A stretch of DNA of 64,000 nucleotides, from contig NZ_JAQSIO010000002.1 of assembly GCF_028649455.1 (NCBI RefSeq), positions 1 to 64,000 of the forward strand, given 5' to 3'. Below are positions 45,319-54,276 of the stretch, in pieces (the first letter of the stretch is position 1; every line of letters begins with the position of its first letter). The DNA comes from Curvibacter microcysteis (GTDB lineage Bacteria; Pseudomonadota; Gammaproteobacteria; Burkholderiales; Burkholderiaceae_C). Position numbers and translations under genes: made by a program. The notes beneath the pieces are model-generated. The model did no database searches, was not told the origin of the DNA, and saw nothing but the letters and a program-made list of their open reading frames with translations.

Positions 45319-46392
45319 TCACCCCGCGCCCTGGCCCTCGTACCAGCCCTTGCTGCGGTTGACCAGGTGCACCACCAGCAGCATCACCGGCACCTCGATC
45401 AGCACGCCCACCACCGTGGCCAGCGCCGCGCCCGACTCAAAGCCGAACAGGCTGATGGCAGCGGCCACGGCCAGCTCGAAGAAGTTGGACGCGCCAATCA
45501 GGGCCGAGGGGCAGGCCACGCTGTGCTTTTCGCCCACGGCGCGGTTGAGCCAGTAGGCCAGCGCTGAATTGAAGAACACCTGGATCAGGATGGGCACGGC
45601 CAGGAGGGCAATGACCAGCGGCTGCTTCAAAATCGCTTCGCCCTGGAAGGCGAACAGCAGCACCAGGGTGGCCAGCAAGGCGGCAATCGACCAGGGACCG
45701 ATGCGCGCCATGGCTGCGTCAAAAGCCGCTGGGCCGCGCGCCAGCAGGCGACGGCGCAGCCACTGCGCGAGGATGACGGGGATCACGATGTACAGCCCCA
45801 CCGAGGTCAGCAGCGTGGCCCAGGGCACGGTGATGGCCGACAGGCCCAGCAAGAAGGCCACCAGGGGCGCGAAGGCCACCACCATGATGCTGTCGTTGAG
45901 GGCCACCTGCGACAGGGTGAACAGCGGGTCGCCCCCGGTCAGGCGGCTCCACACAAACACCATGGCGGTGCAGGGCGCGGCGGCCAGCAGGATCAGGCCC
46001 GCGATGTAGCTGTCGAGTTGATCGGCAGGCAGCAGCGGCGCAAACCAGTGGCGGATGAACAGCCAACCCAGAAAGGCCATCGAAAACGGCTTCACCAGCC
46101 AGTTGACGAACAGGGTCACGCCAATGCCCCTGACGTGCTGGCGCACCTCGCCCAAGGCCGAGAAGTCGACCTTGATCAGCATGGGGATGATCATCACCCA
46201 GATCAGCAAGCCCACGGGCAGGTTGACCTGGGCCACCTCCAGGCGGCCGATGGCCTGGAACACGCTGGGGAAGAACTGACCCAGCGCAATGCCGACCACG
46301 ATGCACAGGAACACCCAGACGGTGAGGTAGCGCTCGAACACGCTCATGGGCGCGGGGGCCGCCACGGGGGCGGTTGCAGAGGTCGCGCTCAT
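45319..46392 (-). CDS. acr3: arsenite efflux permease ACR3
   Basis: A 357-residue integral membrane protein of about ten helices. Hallmarks of ACR3: PVGLLIWVMIIPMLIKVDF, LAAAPCTAMVFVWSRLTGGD with the essential C141, and LIGASNFFELAVAAAISLFG. It exports arsenite from the cytoplasm. It is the last gene of the minus-strand ars operon, one base after the arsC stop, and could be energised by the ArsA encoded divergently. Confidence 0.95.
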   Translation of the reverse strand: MSATSATAPVAAPAPMSVFERYLTVWVFLCIVVGIALGQFFPSVFQAIGRLEVAQVNLPVGLLIWVMIIPMLIKVDFSALGEVRQHVRGIGVTLFVNWLVKPFSMAFLGWLFIRHWFAPLLPADQLDSYIAGLILLAAAPCTAMVFVWSRLTGGDPLFTLSQVALNDSIMVVAFAPLVAFLLGLSAITVPWATLLTSVGLYIVIPVILAQWLRRRLLARGPAAFDAAMARIGPWSIAALLATLVLLFAFQGEAILKQPLVIALLAVPILIQVFFNSALAYWLNRAVGEKHSVACPSALIGASNFFELAVAAAISLFGFESGAALATVVGVLIEVPVMLLVVHLVNRSKGWYEGQGAG

Positions 46393-46393
46393 C

Positions 46394-46903
46394 TCAAGAC
46401 TGGGCCAGGTCGCGCGCCGTGCCTTGCAGCATGGCGTGGGCCAGCTTGTCGGCGGGCAGGTTGATCAGCAGCTCCAGGCGGCGCTTGATTTGCAGCAGGG
46501 TGTGGCGGAAGGCTTCGAGCTTGTGTTCGTCCGAGGCGTCGCCTTCGGATGGGTCGGCATAGCCCCAGTGGGCGGTGGCGGGGTGGCCGGGCCAGACCGG
46601 GCAGACCTCACCGGCGGCGTTGTCGCAGACGGTGATGATCAAGTCCATGTGGGGCGCGCCGGGCACGGCGAACTCGTCCCAGCTCTTGCTGCGCAGGCCT
46701 TCGGTGGGCACGCCGGCTTTTTGCAAGACCTGCAGGCCCAGCGGGTTGGGTTGCTGGTGGTCGCGCGGGCTGCTGCCGGCGGAGTAGGCCTTGAAGCGGT
46801 CACCGCCCAGGGCGTTGAGCAGGGCTTCGGCGAGGATGCTGCGCGCCGAGTTGTGGGTGCACAAAAACAAAACGTTCAAGGGGGTGGGGGCAGAGGTGCT
46901 CAT
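46394..46903 (-). CDS. arsC: arsenate reductase ArsC, low-molecular-weight phosphatase type
   Basis: A 169-residue protein tyrosine phosphatase-fold reductase. The P-loop is C15-THNSAR, and the second redox segment VCDNAAGEVCPVWPG supplies C93 and C101. The C-terminal extension (SDEHKLEAFRHTLLQIKRRLE) is the form usual in proteobacterial fusions of this class. It reduces arsenate to arsenite for ACR3. I start at 46903 (MSTSAPTPLNVLF); the earlier frame overlaps the intergenic stem-loop. Confidence 0.95.
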   Translation of the reverse strand: MSTSAPTPLNVLFLCTHNSARSILAEALLNALGGDRFKAYSAGSSPRDHQQPNPLGLQVLQKAGVPTEGLRSKSWDEFAVPGAPHMDLIITVCDNAAGEVCPVWPGHPATAHWGYADPSEGDASDEHKLEAFRHTLLQIKRRLELLINLPADKLAHAMLQGTARDLAQS

Positions 46904-46952
46904 GGTCAGGGCCGGGTCTGGAAGGACAAAAGGGGGCAGTGTCGTGCTGGGC

Positions 46953-46980
46953 CGTGTCAAGCCGATGTCGGCCTGACACG
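46953..46980 (-). other. intercistronic inverted repeat between arsI and arsC
   Basis: CGTGTCA/TGACACG outer arms (46953-46959 and 46974-46980) with an inner GCCGA/TCGGC stem around a 2-base loop, with one mismatch between the stems. It is 5 bp after the arsI stop on the minus strand. No T tract follows; an RNA processing or stability element is likely. Confidence 0.55.
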
Positions 46981-46985
46981 CTGGC

Positions 46986-47429
46986 TCAGCAGCAGGACCG
47001 AGTGCGGGTGGCCGGGGCGCAGCACGCACTGGCGCTGTCAGTGGCGGCGGGCTTCTCGTTGAACACGGGGATGTTGCCCAGGGTGTGGAAGTGCTCCCAG
47101 GCGATGCCTTGTGGGTCGGTCACCCAGTGCTTTTCGCTGCGGGCGTAGCAGCAGCTGGTGGCCCCCTCATCGACCCAGGCCAGGTCGGCCGCACTGGCAT
47201 GGGCCTTGAGTTCGGCCAGTTCTTCGGCCTCGTCGACCTGGAAGCCCAGGTGGTCGATGCCGGGGCGGCTGCCGCGCGTGGAGATGGCGAAGTTGATGCG
47301 CGGGTCGTCCAACATCCACTTGGCGTAATCAGACTCCACGCGGCTGGGTTGGGCGGCAAACAACTGGCTGTAAAAGCCGATGCTCTGGGCCAGGTCATCG
47401 ACATGCAGGTGAACGTGAAAGCGTTTCAT
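46986..47429 (-). CDS. arsI: ArsI/CadI-family VOC protein (organoarsenical C-As lyase)
   Basis: A 147-residue vicinal-oxygen-chelate protein: MKRFHVHLHVDD, DYAKWMLDDPRINFAIS, GIDHLGFQVD and DPQGIAWEHFHT. Probable iron ligands are a His near residue 7, H60 and E112; the vicinal C93-C94 pair (TSCCYA) that binds trivalent organoarsenicals is present, and the C-terminus adds two further Cys pairs (CC at 136-137 and 146-147). ArsI demethylates methylarsenite to arsenite. It is placed between arsR and arsC, so the operon can handle methylated arsenic too. Confidence 0.92.
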   Translation of the reverse strand: MKRFHVHLHVDDLAQSIGFYSQLFAAQPSRVESDYAKWMLDDPRINFAISTRGSRPGIDHLGFQVDEAEELAELKAHASAADLAWVDEGATSCCYARSEKHWVTDPQGIAWEHFHTLGNIPVFNEKPAATDSASACCAPATRTRSCC

Positions 47430-47458
47430 GGTCAGGGCTCCTTGGGAGAAAAGAGGGC

Positions 47459-47782
47459 TCAGCACTGGCAGGCCGGGGCCGAGGGCGCCAGGCAGCTCGC
47501 GCCTTGGCAGCAGTTGTCGCTGAGGTAGGTGAGCAGGCTGTTCATGGTGTCGAAGGCGGCGCGGTAGACCAGGTTGCGGCCTTGGCGCTCCTGGCTGATC
47601 AGGCCGGCGTGTACCAGCTCTTTGAGGTGGAACGACAAGGTGTTGGGGGCCACGGCCAGTTGCTCGCTGAGCACGCCGGGCGTGAGCCCTTGTGGCCCGG
47701 CCACCACCAAGGCGCGGAACACGCGCAGGCGAACTTCTTGGGCCAGGGCGGCCAGGGCGCGGACGACGTCGGTTTCTTGCAT
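47459..47782 (-). CDS. arsR: ArsR-family arsenite-responsive repressor
   Basis: A 107-residue winged-helix repressor with recognition helix region LSEQLAVAPNTLSFHLKELV. The ELCVC site of the E. coli type is absent; instead cysteines C91, C92 and C97 (NCCQGASC) lie at the C-terminus, as in Acidithiobacillus ferrooxidans ArsR, followed by C105 and C107. Arsenite binding would release the operator in the 119-bp gap towards arsA. No ribosome binding site precedes the ATG, and the best promoter places the transcript start at the ATG itself. Confidence 0.94.
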   Translation of the reverse strand: MQETDVVRALAALAQEVRLRVFRALVVAGPQGLTPGVLSEQLAVAPNTLSFHLKELVHAGLISQERQGRNLVYRAAFDTMNSLLTYLSDNCCQGASCLAPSAPACQC

Positions 47783-47828
47783 GCATCAACTATACAACGA
47801 TATTGGAAGTATCAAACTGTTTTGATGC
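47783..47828. promoter_or_regulatory. divergent ars promoter/operator region
   Basis: On the minus strand TTTGAT (47816-47811), 16 bp, TATAGT (47794-47789) form a promoter for arsR. A dyad ATCAAA-CTGT-TTTGAT (47811-47826) overlaps the -35 element, and 7-bp inverted arms GCATCAA/TTGATGC mark both ends (47783-47789 and 47822-47828). These repeats are the best ArsR operator candidates. Confidence 0.55.
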
Positions 47829-47901
47829 AAAGCACAGACTGCGGCGCTTGGGGCGCGCATGCTCGGGCTTGACCACCACGCTTTTCAAGCCCAGGACCCC
47901 C

Positions 47902-49683
47902 ATGAACCCGACCCGCACTTGCCTGCCCTGGCTGGACCAAGCCAGCCCCTACCTGTTCTTCACGGGCAAAGGGGGCGTGGGCAAAACCTCGGTGTCCACC
48001 GCCGTGGCCCTGGCGCTGGCCGATGCGGGGCGGCGGGTGCTTTTGGTCAGCACCGATGCGGCCTCCAACCTGGACGAGATGCTGGGCATCACGCTGAGCA
48101 ACCAGCCGGTGTCCGTGCCCGGGGCGCCCGGGCTGTCGGTGCTCAACATCGACCCCCAGGTGGCGGCCCAAAGCTACCGCGAGCGCGTCATCGCGCAAAT
48201 GGGCCCACTGGCCAGTGCCCAAGCGCTGGCCACGGTGCGCGAGCAGCTGTCCGGGGCCTGCACCACCGAGATCGCCACCTTCGATGAGTTTGCCCAGCTC
48301 TTGTCGCCCCTGAGCCTGGCCTACGACCAGGTGGTCTTTGACACCGCACCCACCGGCCACACCCTGCGCCTGTTGAGCCTGCCCAAGGCCTGGAGCGGCT
48401 TTCTGGCGGGCAACGACCGGGGCGCGTCCTGCCTGGGGCCGCACTCGGGCCTGAAGATGCAGGAGGCCTTGTTCAACCGGGCTCTGGCCGCCCTCAACGA
48501 CCCCGCGCTGACCACCTTGGTGCTGGTGGCACGGCCCGAGGCTGGGGCCTTGAACGAGGCGGCGCGTTCTGCGCTGGAGTTGCGTGCGCTGGGCCTGCAG
48601 CAGCAGCGCCTGGTGGTCAATGCCGTGTTCCACGCCACCGACCCGCAAGACCCGGTGGCCCGGGCCTGGCAGGCCCGGGGGGCGCAGGCCTTGGCCGCCA
48701 TGCCAGCGGCCTTGCAGGCCTTGCCCACTGATTTGATCCCGCTGCGGGCGGTGGATTCGGTGGGCTTGCCGGCCCTGCGCCAGCTGCTGAGCCCGCAGCC
48801 CAGCGCCGTGCCAACGCCCTTGGCGCCCCTGGCGCCTGCGCCCACCGCAGGACGGCACCCGCTGGCTGAATTGGTGGCCCAACTGGCCCTGGCCGAAGGC
48901 GGCTTGGTGATGGTGATGGGCAAAGGCGGGGTGGGTAAAACCACCATCGCCGCTGCGCTGGCCCTGGGCTTGGTGCAGCAAGGCAAGACTGTGCACTTGA
49001 GCACCACCGACCCCGCGGCCCACCTGGCCGCCACGTTGCAGGACCAGGTGCCCGGCCTGAGCGTGGGACGCATTGACCCGGCGCTGGAGACCCAGCGCTA
49101 CGTCGACAAGGTGCTGGCCGCCAAGTCGCCCGGCCTGAGCCCGGACGCGCGCGAGCTGCTGGTGGAGGACCTGCGCTCACCCTGCACGGAAGAGGTGGCC
49201 GTGTTCCATGCCTTCTCGCATGTGGTGGCGCAGGCGCGCAGCCAGTTTGTGGTGCTGGACACCGCCCCCACGGGCCATTCCCTGTTGCTGATGGACGCCA
49301 CCGGCGCCTACCACCGTCAGATGCTGCATGCGTTTGAAGGCCAGGCTGGCTCGGTGCGGGTGGTGACGCCCTTGATGCGCCTGCAAGACCCCACTTACAC
49401 CCACCTGGTGCTGGTGACCTTGCCCGAGGCCACGCCGGTATCGCAGGCGGCCGCCTTGCAGGACGATTTGCGCCGCGCCCAGATCGAGCCCTGCGCCTGG
49501 GTGATCAACCAATCCCTGTTGGCCACGGGCACCCAAGACCCCTTGTTGAGGGCGCGCCTGCAAAGCGAGCAGGCCCAGGTCGACCGGGTGGGCCAGTTGA
49601 GCCGCGCGCCGGTGTTCAGCGTGCCCTGGCGACCCGAGCCCCCGGTGGGGGTGCTGGGTTTGGCAAGCCTGTTGAGCGCTTAG
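47902..49683 (+). CDS. arsA: arsenite-stimulated ATPase ArsA, two-domain
   Basis: A 593-residue ATPase with two homologous halves. Each has a P-loop (GKGGVGKTS near 22-30, GKGGVGKTT near 340-348) and a DTAPTGH signal (near 147 and 453). The three metalloid-binding cysteines of E. coli ArsA are all present by context: C120 (GACTTEI), C177 (ASCLGPH) and C428 (SPCTEEV). The start at 47902 gives MNPTRTCLPW; the upstream frame crosses the ars promoter. It is divergent from arsR, with no arsD gene in between. Confidence 0.94.
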   Translation: MNPTRTCLPWLDQASPYLFFTGKGGVGKTSVSTAVALALADAGRRVLLVSTDAASNLDEMLGITLSNQPVSVPGAPGLSVLNIDPQVAAQSYRERVIAQMGPLASAQALATVREQLSGACTTEIATFDEFAQLLSPLSLAYDQVVFDTAPTGHTLRLLSLPKAWSGFLAGNDRGASCLGPHSGLKMQEALFNRALAALNDPALTTLVLVARPEAGALNEAARSALELRALGLQQQRLVVNAVFHATDPQDPVARAWQARGAQALAAMPAALQALPTDLIPLRAVDSVGLPALRQLLSPQPSAVPTPLAPLAPAPTAGRHPLAELVAQLALAEGGLVMVMGKGGVGKTTIAAALALGLVQQGKTVHLSTTDPAAHLAATLQDQVPGLSVGRIDPALETQRYVDKVLAAKSPGLSPDARELLVEDLRSPCTEEVAVFHAFSHVVAQARSQFVVLDTAPTGHSLLLMDATGAYHRQMLHAFEGQAGSVRVVTPLMRLQDPTYTHLVLVTLPEATPVSQAAALQDDLRRAQIEPCAWVINQSLLATGTQDPLLRARLQSEQAQVDRVGQLSRAPVFSVPWRPEPPVGVLGLASLLSA

Positions 49684-49961
49684 GGGGCCGCGGGAGGCGG
49701 GGCGGGGTGCAGCACGCGACCGAGTCTTCGTCTTGGGTTGAGAAGTGCGCTGCGCGCACAAGTCGCTGAGCAAATAACGTTTGTTCGCGCCGAAGCTGCT
49801 GGATAGAGTCCGGATCAGCGAATTGAGTCATTCCTCATTCGCAATCCGAGTGCAGCCACTTTGCGCGTTCTGAAGCGCTTTTGGCGGGCTGAATGCGCAG
49901 GGTCGCTGGCTTCGGACATCCCCAACCCGGCCGCGCACAGCGGCCACGGAGACAACACAAA

Positions 49962-51701
49962 ATGAAATCGATCACCCTTGGGCTGGGCACCGCTTCGGCC
50001 TGCCTGCTCTTGCTTGCCTGCGGTGGCGGCGATGGCGCCAGCGAAACCGTGCTGCCGCGCCTCAGTGCGGCCCAGCCAGGCAGCTTGGCGCGTTGTTTGG
50101 ATTTGGCCGCGCGCTTCAGCTTTCCCAGCACCCGCATCCTGAGCACCGAGCTGGTGCCCTCGGGAGGCTTGAGCAACGCTGGTCAGCCGGTGGGCGAGCA
50201 TTGCCGCGTCACCGGCAAGATGAATGAGCGCGTCAGCGCGGTGGATGGCCAGACCTATGCCATCGGCTTTGAGATGCGCTTGCCCAAGGATTGGGCTGGC
50301 CGCTTCCTCTACCAAGGCAATGGCGGCACCGATGGGGTGGTGGTGCTGGCCGATGGGGCGTCCATCGGCAGCGGCGGCATGCTGCGCCACGCGCTGCAGA
50401 TGGGCATGGCGGTCATCAGTTCGGATGCGGGCCACAACGCGGCGCAGAACCCGCTCTTTGGCCTGGACCCCCAAGCCCGGCTGGACTACGGCTACAAGGC
50501 CGTGGGCTCGCTGACGCCCATGGCCAAGGCCTTGATCCAGGCGGCCTACGGCAAAGAACCTGATCGCTCCTACATCGCGGGCACGTCCAATGGCGGGCGC
50601 CACGCCATGGTGGCCGCGTCGCGCTATGCCACGCTGTACGACGGGGTGCTGGCCCACTCGCCGGGCTTCAACCTGCCCCGGTCTGCGGTGGCCAACCTGT
50701 CCAATGTGAAGCTGTGGGACACCGTGGTCACCACCCGCGTGGTGAACAACTTGCCAGACTACGAGTCCGCCTTGCCAGCGAGCGAACGCCAAGTGGTGGC
50801 CAATGCCATCCTGGCCCGCTGTGACGCGCTCGATGGGCTCAGCGATGGCCTGGTGCAGGACCTGGAGGGCTGCCAAAAAGTGTTTGACCCGATCCGTGAC
50901 ATCCCCAGCTGCAGCGCGGGCCGCGATGGCAGCTGCCTGACCGCCACCCAAAAGACGGTCTTGGCCAAGGTGTACGAGCCGGTGCGCAACAGCGCGGGGG
51001 ACACCCTTTACAGCGGCTTCCCGTTTGACCCGGGCATTGCCCAGGTGGGGTGGGCGGATTGGAAGTTCCGCAACTCGCTGCGCACCGCGCGCAACCCCGT
51101 GTCGGTGGGCTACATCTTTTCTTCGCCCCCGCGCGCCGACCTGAGCATGGCCACGGACACCAACAAGTCAGCTGCTTTTGCCCTGAGCTTCAACCTCGAA
51201 ACCGAGGCCCCGAAGATCTTCGCCACCAGCGGTATCTACACGGAAAGCGGGATGTCCTTCATGACCCTGCCCAACCCGTTCCGCTTTGACACCTTGCGCG
51301 AGCGGGGCGGCAAGATGATGGTGATTCATGGTGCGGCCGACCCCATCTTTTCGGTGGACGACACCCTGTCCTGGTACCGCAACGTCAACAACAACTACGG
51401 CAGCCAGGCCGACCGCTTCACGCGCGTCTTTGTCGTGCCCGGCATGGGGCATTCACGCGGTGGCCCGGCCACGGACCAGTACGACGCTTTGACTGCGCTG
51501 ATCGATTGGGTGGAAGCCGGCAAAGCACCGGAGCGCCTGGTGGCCATGGCCCGGGGGGCGGGGAATGTGGGCGGGGTCAACACCGAGTTGCCCAGCACCT
51601 GGTCGGCGACGCGAACCCGGCCGCTGTGCTCTTACCCGCTGGTGGCCCGCTATCAGTCGGGCAACCCCGAGCTGGCCGAGAGCTTCGCCTGCAAGTTCTG
51701 A
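49962..51701 (+). CDS. tannase/feruloyl esterase-family lipoprotein
   Basis: A 579-residue protein with a lipoprotein signal (LLAC, lipid attachment at C20, then GGG). The tannase-family alpha/beta hydrolase core is shown by LYQGNGGTDGVVVL, the nucleophile elbow AGTSNGGRHAM, HGAADPIFS (acid) and GMGHSRGGPATDQYDAL (His). The family's CS-D-HC disulfide cysteines are replaced (TS and HS). It would hydrolyse aryl esters such as gallate, ferulate or phthalate-type esters at the cell envelope, feeding the nearby aromatic genes. The start at 49962 is preceded by GGAG. Confidence 0.9.
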   Translation: MKSITLGLGTASACLLLLACGGGDGASETVLPRLSAAQPGSLARCLDLAARFSFPSTRILSTELVPSGGLSNAGQPVGEHCRVTGKMNERVSAVDGQTYAIGFEMRLPKDWAGRFLYQGNGGTDGVVVLADGASIGSGGMLRHALQMGMAVISSDAGHNAAQNPLFGLDPQARLDYGYKAVGSLTPMAKALIQAAYGKEPDRSYIAGTSNGGRHAMVAASRYATLYDGVLAHSPGFNLPRSAVANLSNVKLWDTVVTTRVVNNLPDYESALPASERQVVANAILARCDALDGLSDGLVQDLEGCQKVFDPIRDIPSCSAGRDGSCLTATQKTVLAKVYEPVRNSAGDTLYSGFPFDPGIAQVGWADWKFRNSLRTARNPVSVGYIFSSPPRADLSMATDTNKSAAFALSFNLETEAPKIFATSGIYTESGMSFMTLPNPFRFDTLRERGGKMMVIHGAADPIFSVDDTLSWYRNVNNNYGSQADRFTRVFVVPGMGHSRGGPATDQYDALTALIDWVEAGKAPERLVAMARGAGNVGGVNTELPSTWSATRTRPLCSYPLVARYQSGNPELAESFACKF

Positions 51702-51771
51702 CCCTGCGCAGGCTTTGTAGCGCCTGCGCCGAGCGCCAGGGCCTGTCAAGCCAGGCCCCTGGCGAGTGCAC

Positions 51772-52752
51772 TCAGTCGAGCTGCACCCCGGATTGGGCGA
51801 CCAAGCCCTTCCAGCGCTCCTGGTCCTGCGCGACCATCTTGCCCAGGGTGGCCGCGTCTTCGTAGCGCAGATTGACCTCCAGCCGCTTGGCGGCGTCGAG
51901 CATGGCCGGCGTCTTCAGGCTTTTTTGGATGTCGGCGCTGAGCGAGGCCACCGCCGTGGCCGGTGTCTTGGCCGATGCAAACAAGCCATACCACTCCACC
52001 AGCTGCAGGTTGGGCAGGCCGGCCTGTGCAAAGGTAGGGACCTCGGGCAGTGAACTCAAACGCGTGGCGCTGGTGACCGCCAGGATGCGAATCCGGCCAC
52101 TCTGGTGCAGGTCCAGCAAGGTGGGCAGGGGGCTGAAGCTGCTCATGACCTGGCCCGCCATCAAGTCCTGCAGGCCGGGTGCCACGCCGCGGTAGGGCAC
52201 ATGGGTCAGGGCCGTGCCGATGTCACGTCCCATTTGCACGCCCAGAAAATGGGGGGCGCTGCCCAGGCCCGGGCTGGCAAAGGTGGCCAGGGTGGGGTGG
52301 TTTTTGACCCAGGCGATGTACTCCGCCAGGCTGTTGATGGCGGAGCGGCCGCTGACCGCCAAGGCAAATGAATGGTCGCCAAGGCAGGCCAGGGGCTGAA
52401 GGTCCCGCAGGGGGTTGAACAGCGGCGTCTTGTAGAGCTGGGGCGCCAGGGTCAGGACCGAGGACGGCGTCAGCAGCAAGTGGTTGCCGTCGGCCGGGGC
52501 TTGCAGCGTGGCCAGTGCGGCCAGTTGCCCGGCCGCGCCCGACTTGTTTTCAATCACATAGACGCTTTTGGCGTCGGGGGCTTGGTTGGCCAAGGCCCGG
52601 CCCAGGTTGTCGGCCGTGCCGCCGGGCGGGAAGCCCACAAACACGCGGCGAATGGCGCGCTGGTCTTGCGCATGGGCCAGACCGGAGAGGCTGGCAAGGA
52701 GGCTGGCCGTCACGCTCAAAAGCTGACGGCGCTTGAAATGGGAGGGCTTCAT
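51772..52752 (-). CDS. Bug-family solute-binding protein
   Basis: A 326-residue receptor. Signal peptide MKPSHFKRRQLLSVTASLLA with cleavage after AHA. Bug motifs: VFVGFPPGGTADNLGRALA, ENKSGAAGQLAALATLQAPA, FASPGLGSAPHFLGVQ and VPYRGVAPGLQDLMAGQVM. The ATG at 52752 is chosen over 52812 because it starts the signal sequence. It is 129 bp downstream of the porin gene on the same strand and convergent with the tannase-like gene, so an aromatic ligand released by that esterase is plausible. Confidence 0.92.
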   Translation of the reverse strand: MKPSHFKRRQLLSVTASLLASLSGLAHAQDQRAIRRVFVGFPPGGTADNLGRALANQAPDAKSVYVIENKSGAAGQLAALATLQAPADGNHLLLTPSSVLTLAPQLYKTPLFNPLRDLQPLACLGDHSFALAVSGRSAINSLAEYIAWVKNHPTLATFASPGLGSAPHFLGVQMGRDIGTALTHVPYRGVAPGLQDLMAGQVMSSFSPLPTLLDLHQSGRIRILAVTSATRLSSLPEVPTFAQAGLPNLQLVEWYGLFASAKTPATAVASLSADIQKSLKTPAMLDAAKRLEVNLRYEDAATLGKMVAQDQERWKGLVAQSGVQLD

Positions 52753-52881
52753 GGAGGCCTGGCGTGAAACGCAAAAAGGGGAGGGGCTGCCCGGCTGCCG
52801 GGGCGGCAGCATGGCCAGATCGAACGCTGGCCGGGCGGCGGAGAAAAGCCGCCCCGCAAGGCGGCTGCACCGATCGGTGGC

Positions 52882-54060
52882 TTAGAAGCGGTGGCGAATG
52901 CCCACGGCAAAGTTGTTCCCCGTGGCGCCCACCACGGTGGGGGCGGTGGGGACCTGGCGGGTGCGGGTCTCGTCACGCGCGAAGAGGCTGTAGACCTCGG
53001 TGCGCGGCGACAGGGCGTGGCTGTAGCCCAGGGTCAGGATCTTGCGCGAGACGTTGCCGCCCGCGGCCGTGACGGCCACCGCCGTGGGCCTGTCGCCCGT
53101 GGTGCGCGAGCCGTAGGCCGCCAGCCAACGGCCCGAGCCCATGGTCAGCATGGCGCTCACATCCCACACCCGGTACTGCACCGATTGCGGTGCGCTGGCC
53201 GTGCCCCGGTTGTCGATCTGCCCCAGGTGGCCAAACACCTTCAAGGGCTTGAAGTCATAGCTGGCAGCCCATTGCCAGGCGCGGGTGTTGTTGGACGAGG
53301 TGCCGTCCGCAAAGGTTTGCGGGTTGCGGTTGACGCTTTGCAAGGCCACCGACGTGCTCAAAGGCCCGGCGTTGTAGGCCACTCGGGCGGCGGTGTTGGG
53401 GCCGCCCTGGTTTTGCGATGCGGCATAGGCCAGCGAGCCCGACACCCCGCCGATGACCGGGCTGTCATACACCACCGAGCTGGCCCAGGCTGTCCCGCCA
53501 GACAAGGGCGAGCCCACAAAAGTCAGCAGGTTGATGGGCGAGAACGTGGTGCTGTCACCCAGCGAGTTGCTGGTGATGGAGTTCGAAAACAGCAAGGTGG
53601 TGATGTTGCCCACCCGCAGGCGGCCCAGCTTGGGGTCGCTCAGGCCCAACCAGGCCGCGCGCGAGAAATACGGGTCGGCCGCCACGTTGACCGGGGCGGG
53701 CAAGGCGTCGCTGCGGCCGGCCGCACCCGACTCGTTGCGGATGAAGGACGACAAGTCAAACTGGGCCAGGCGGCCTTCACCCAGGTCTTCCTGACCTTGA
53801 ATGCCCCAGCGGCTGGTGGACAGGCCGCCGCTGAACTGCTTCTTCGCGGGACTTTCCACGGCATTGATGCCCGAGGTGTTGTGCATGCTGCCGACGGCGG
53901 CATCCAGCAGGCCGTAGACCTGGACGCTGGAGCCCGAGTTGGCCTGCGCCTGCGCCTGCGCCTGGGCCGGCAGCACCGTGGCCAGGCCGGCCAAGGCCAG
54001 GGCGGCGCCGGTGGGGATCGCGCCGGTCAGTCGGCGGGTGGGCTTCGTATTGTCGTGCAT
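52882..54060 (-). CDS. outer-membrane general porin (Gram-negative porin family)
   Basis: A 392-residue beta-barrel porin. The signal peptide ends VLPAQA and is followed by a short Gln-Ala repeat; the mature start SSVQVYGLLDAAVGSM is the standard trimeric porin opening, then STSRWGIQGQEDLGEGRLAQF, FSRAAWLGLSDPKLGRLRVG and the C-terminal GNNFAVGIRHRF with terminal Phe. Such porins let small anions cross the outer membrane. Encoded between the ring-cleavage-like operon and a Bug gene, it may serve uptake of their substrate. Confidence 0.93.
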   Translation of the reverse strand: MHDNTKPTRRLTGAIPTGAALALAGLATVLPAQAQAQAQANSGSSVQVYGLLDAAVGSMHNTSGINAVESPAKKQFSGGLSTSRWGIQGQEDLGEGRLAQFDLSSFIRNESGAAGRSDALPAPVNVAADPYFSRAAWLGLSDPKLGRLRVGNITTLLFSNSITSNSLGDSTTFSPINLLTFVGSPLSGGTAWASSVVYDSPVIGGVSGSLAYAASQNQGGPNTAARVAYNAGPLSTSVALQSVNRNPQTFADGTSSNNTRAWQWAASYDFKPLKVFGHLGQIDNRGTASAPQSVQYRVWDVSAMLTMGSGRWLAAYGSRTTGDRPTAVAVTAAGGNVSRKILTLGYSHALSPRTEVYSLFARDETRTRQVPTAPTVVGATGNNFAVGIRHRF

Positions 54061-54276
54061 GGTGTGTCTCCTTGGAGGGATTGAGGGCGTGAGTCGTCTC
54101 CAGCCAGTCACGCGGCTGGCTGCTTCTTGTTGAATCTGTGGGGGGGGCGGGCTGGCCCTGGCCGGGGCCGCGCGCCGTCATGGACGAGGCGCGATCGCGC
54201 TGGTCAAGGCGTTCGCGCTGTCACCACCGTGGGTGGCGTTGCGGGGTGGGCGCGCGAGCGCGCGCCGGGGTGTGGA

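Noticed and set aside
53939-53966. Short tandem repeat (gcctgc-type) in the porin gene
   Set aside because: Only four units coding for Gln-Ala at the signal-peptide junction; too short to argue for phase variation.
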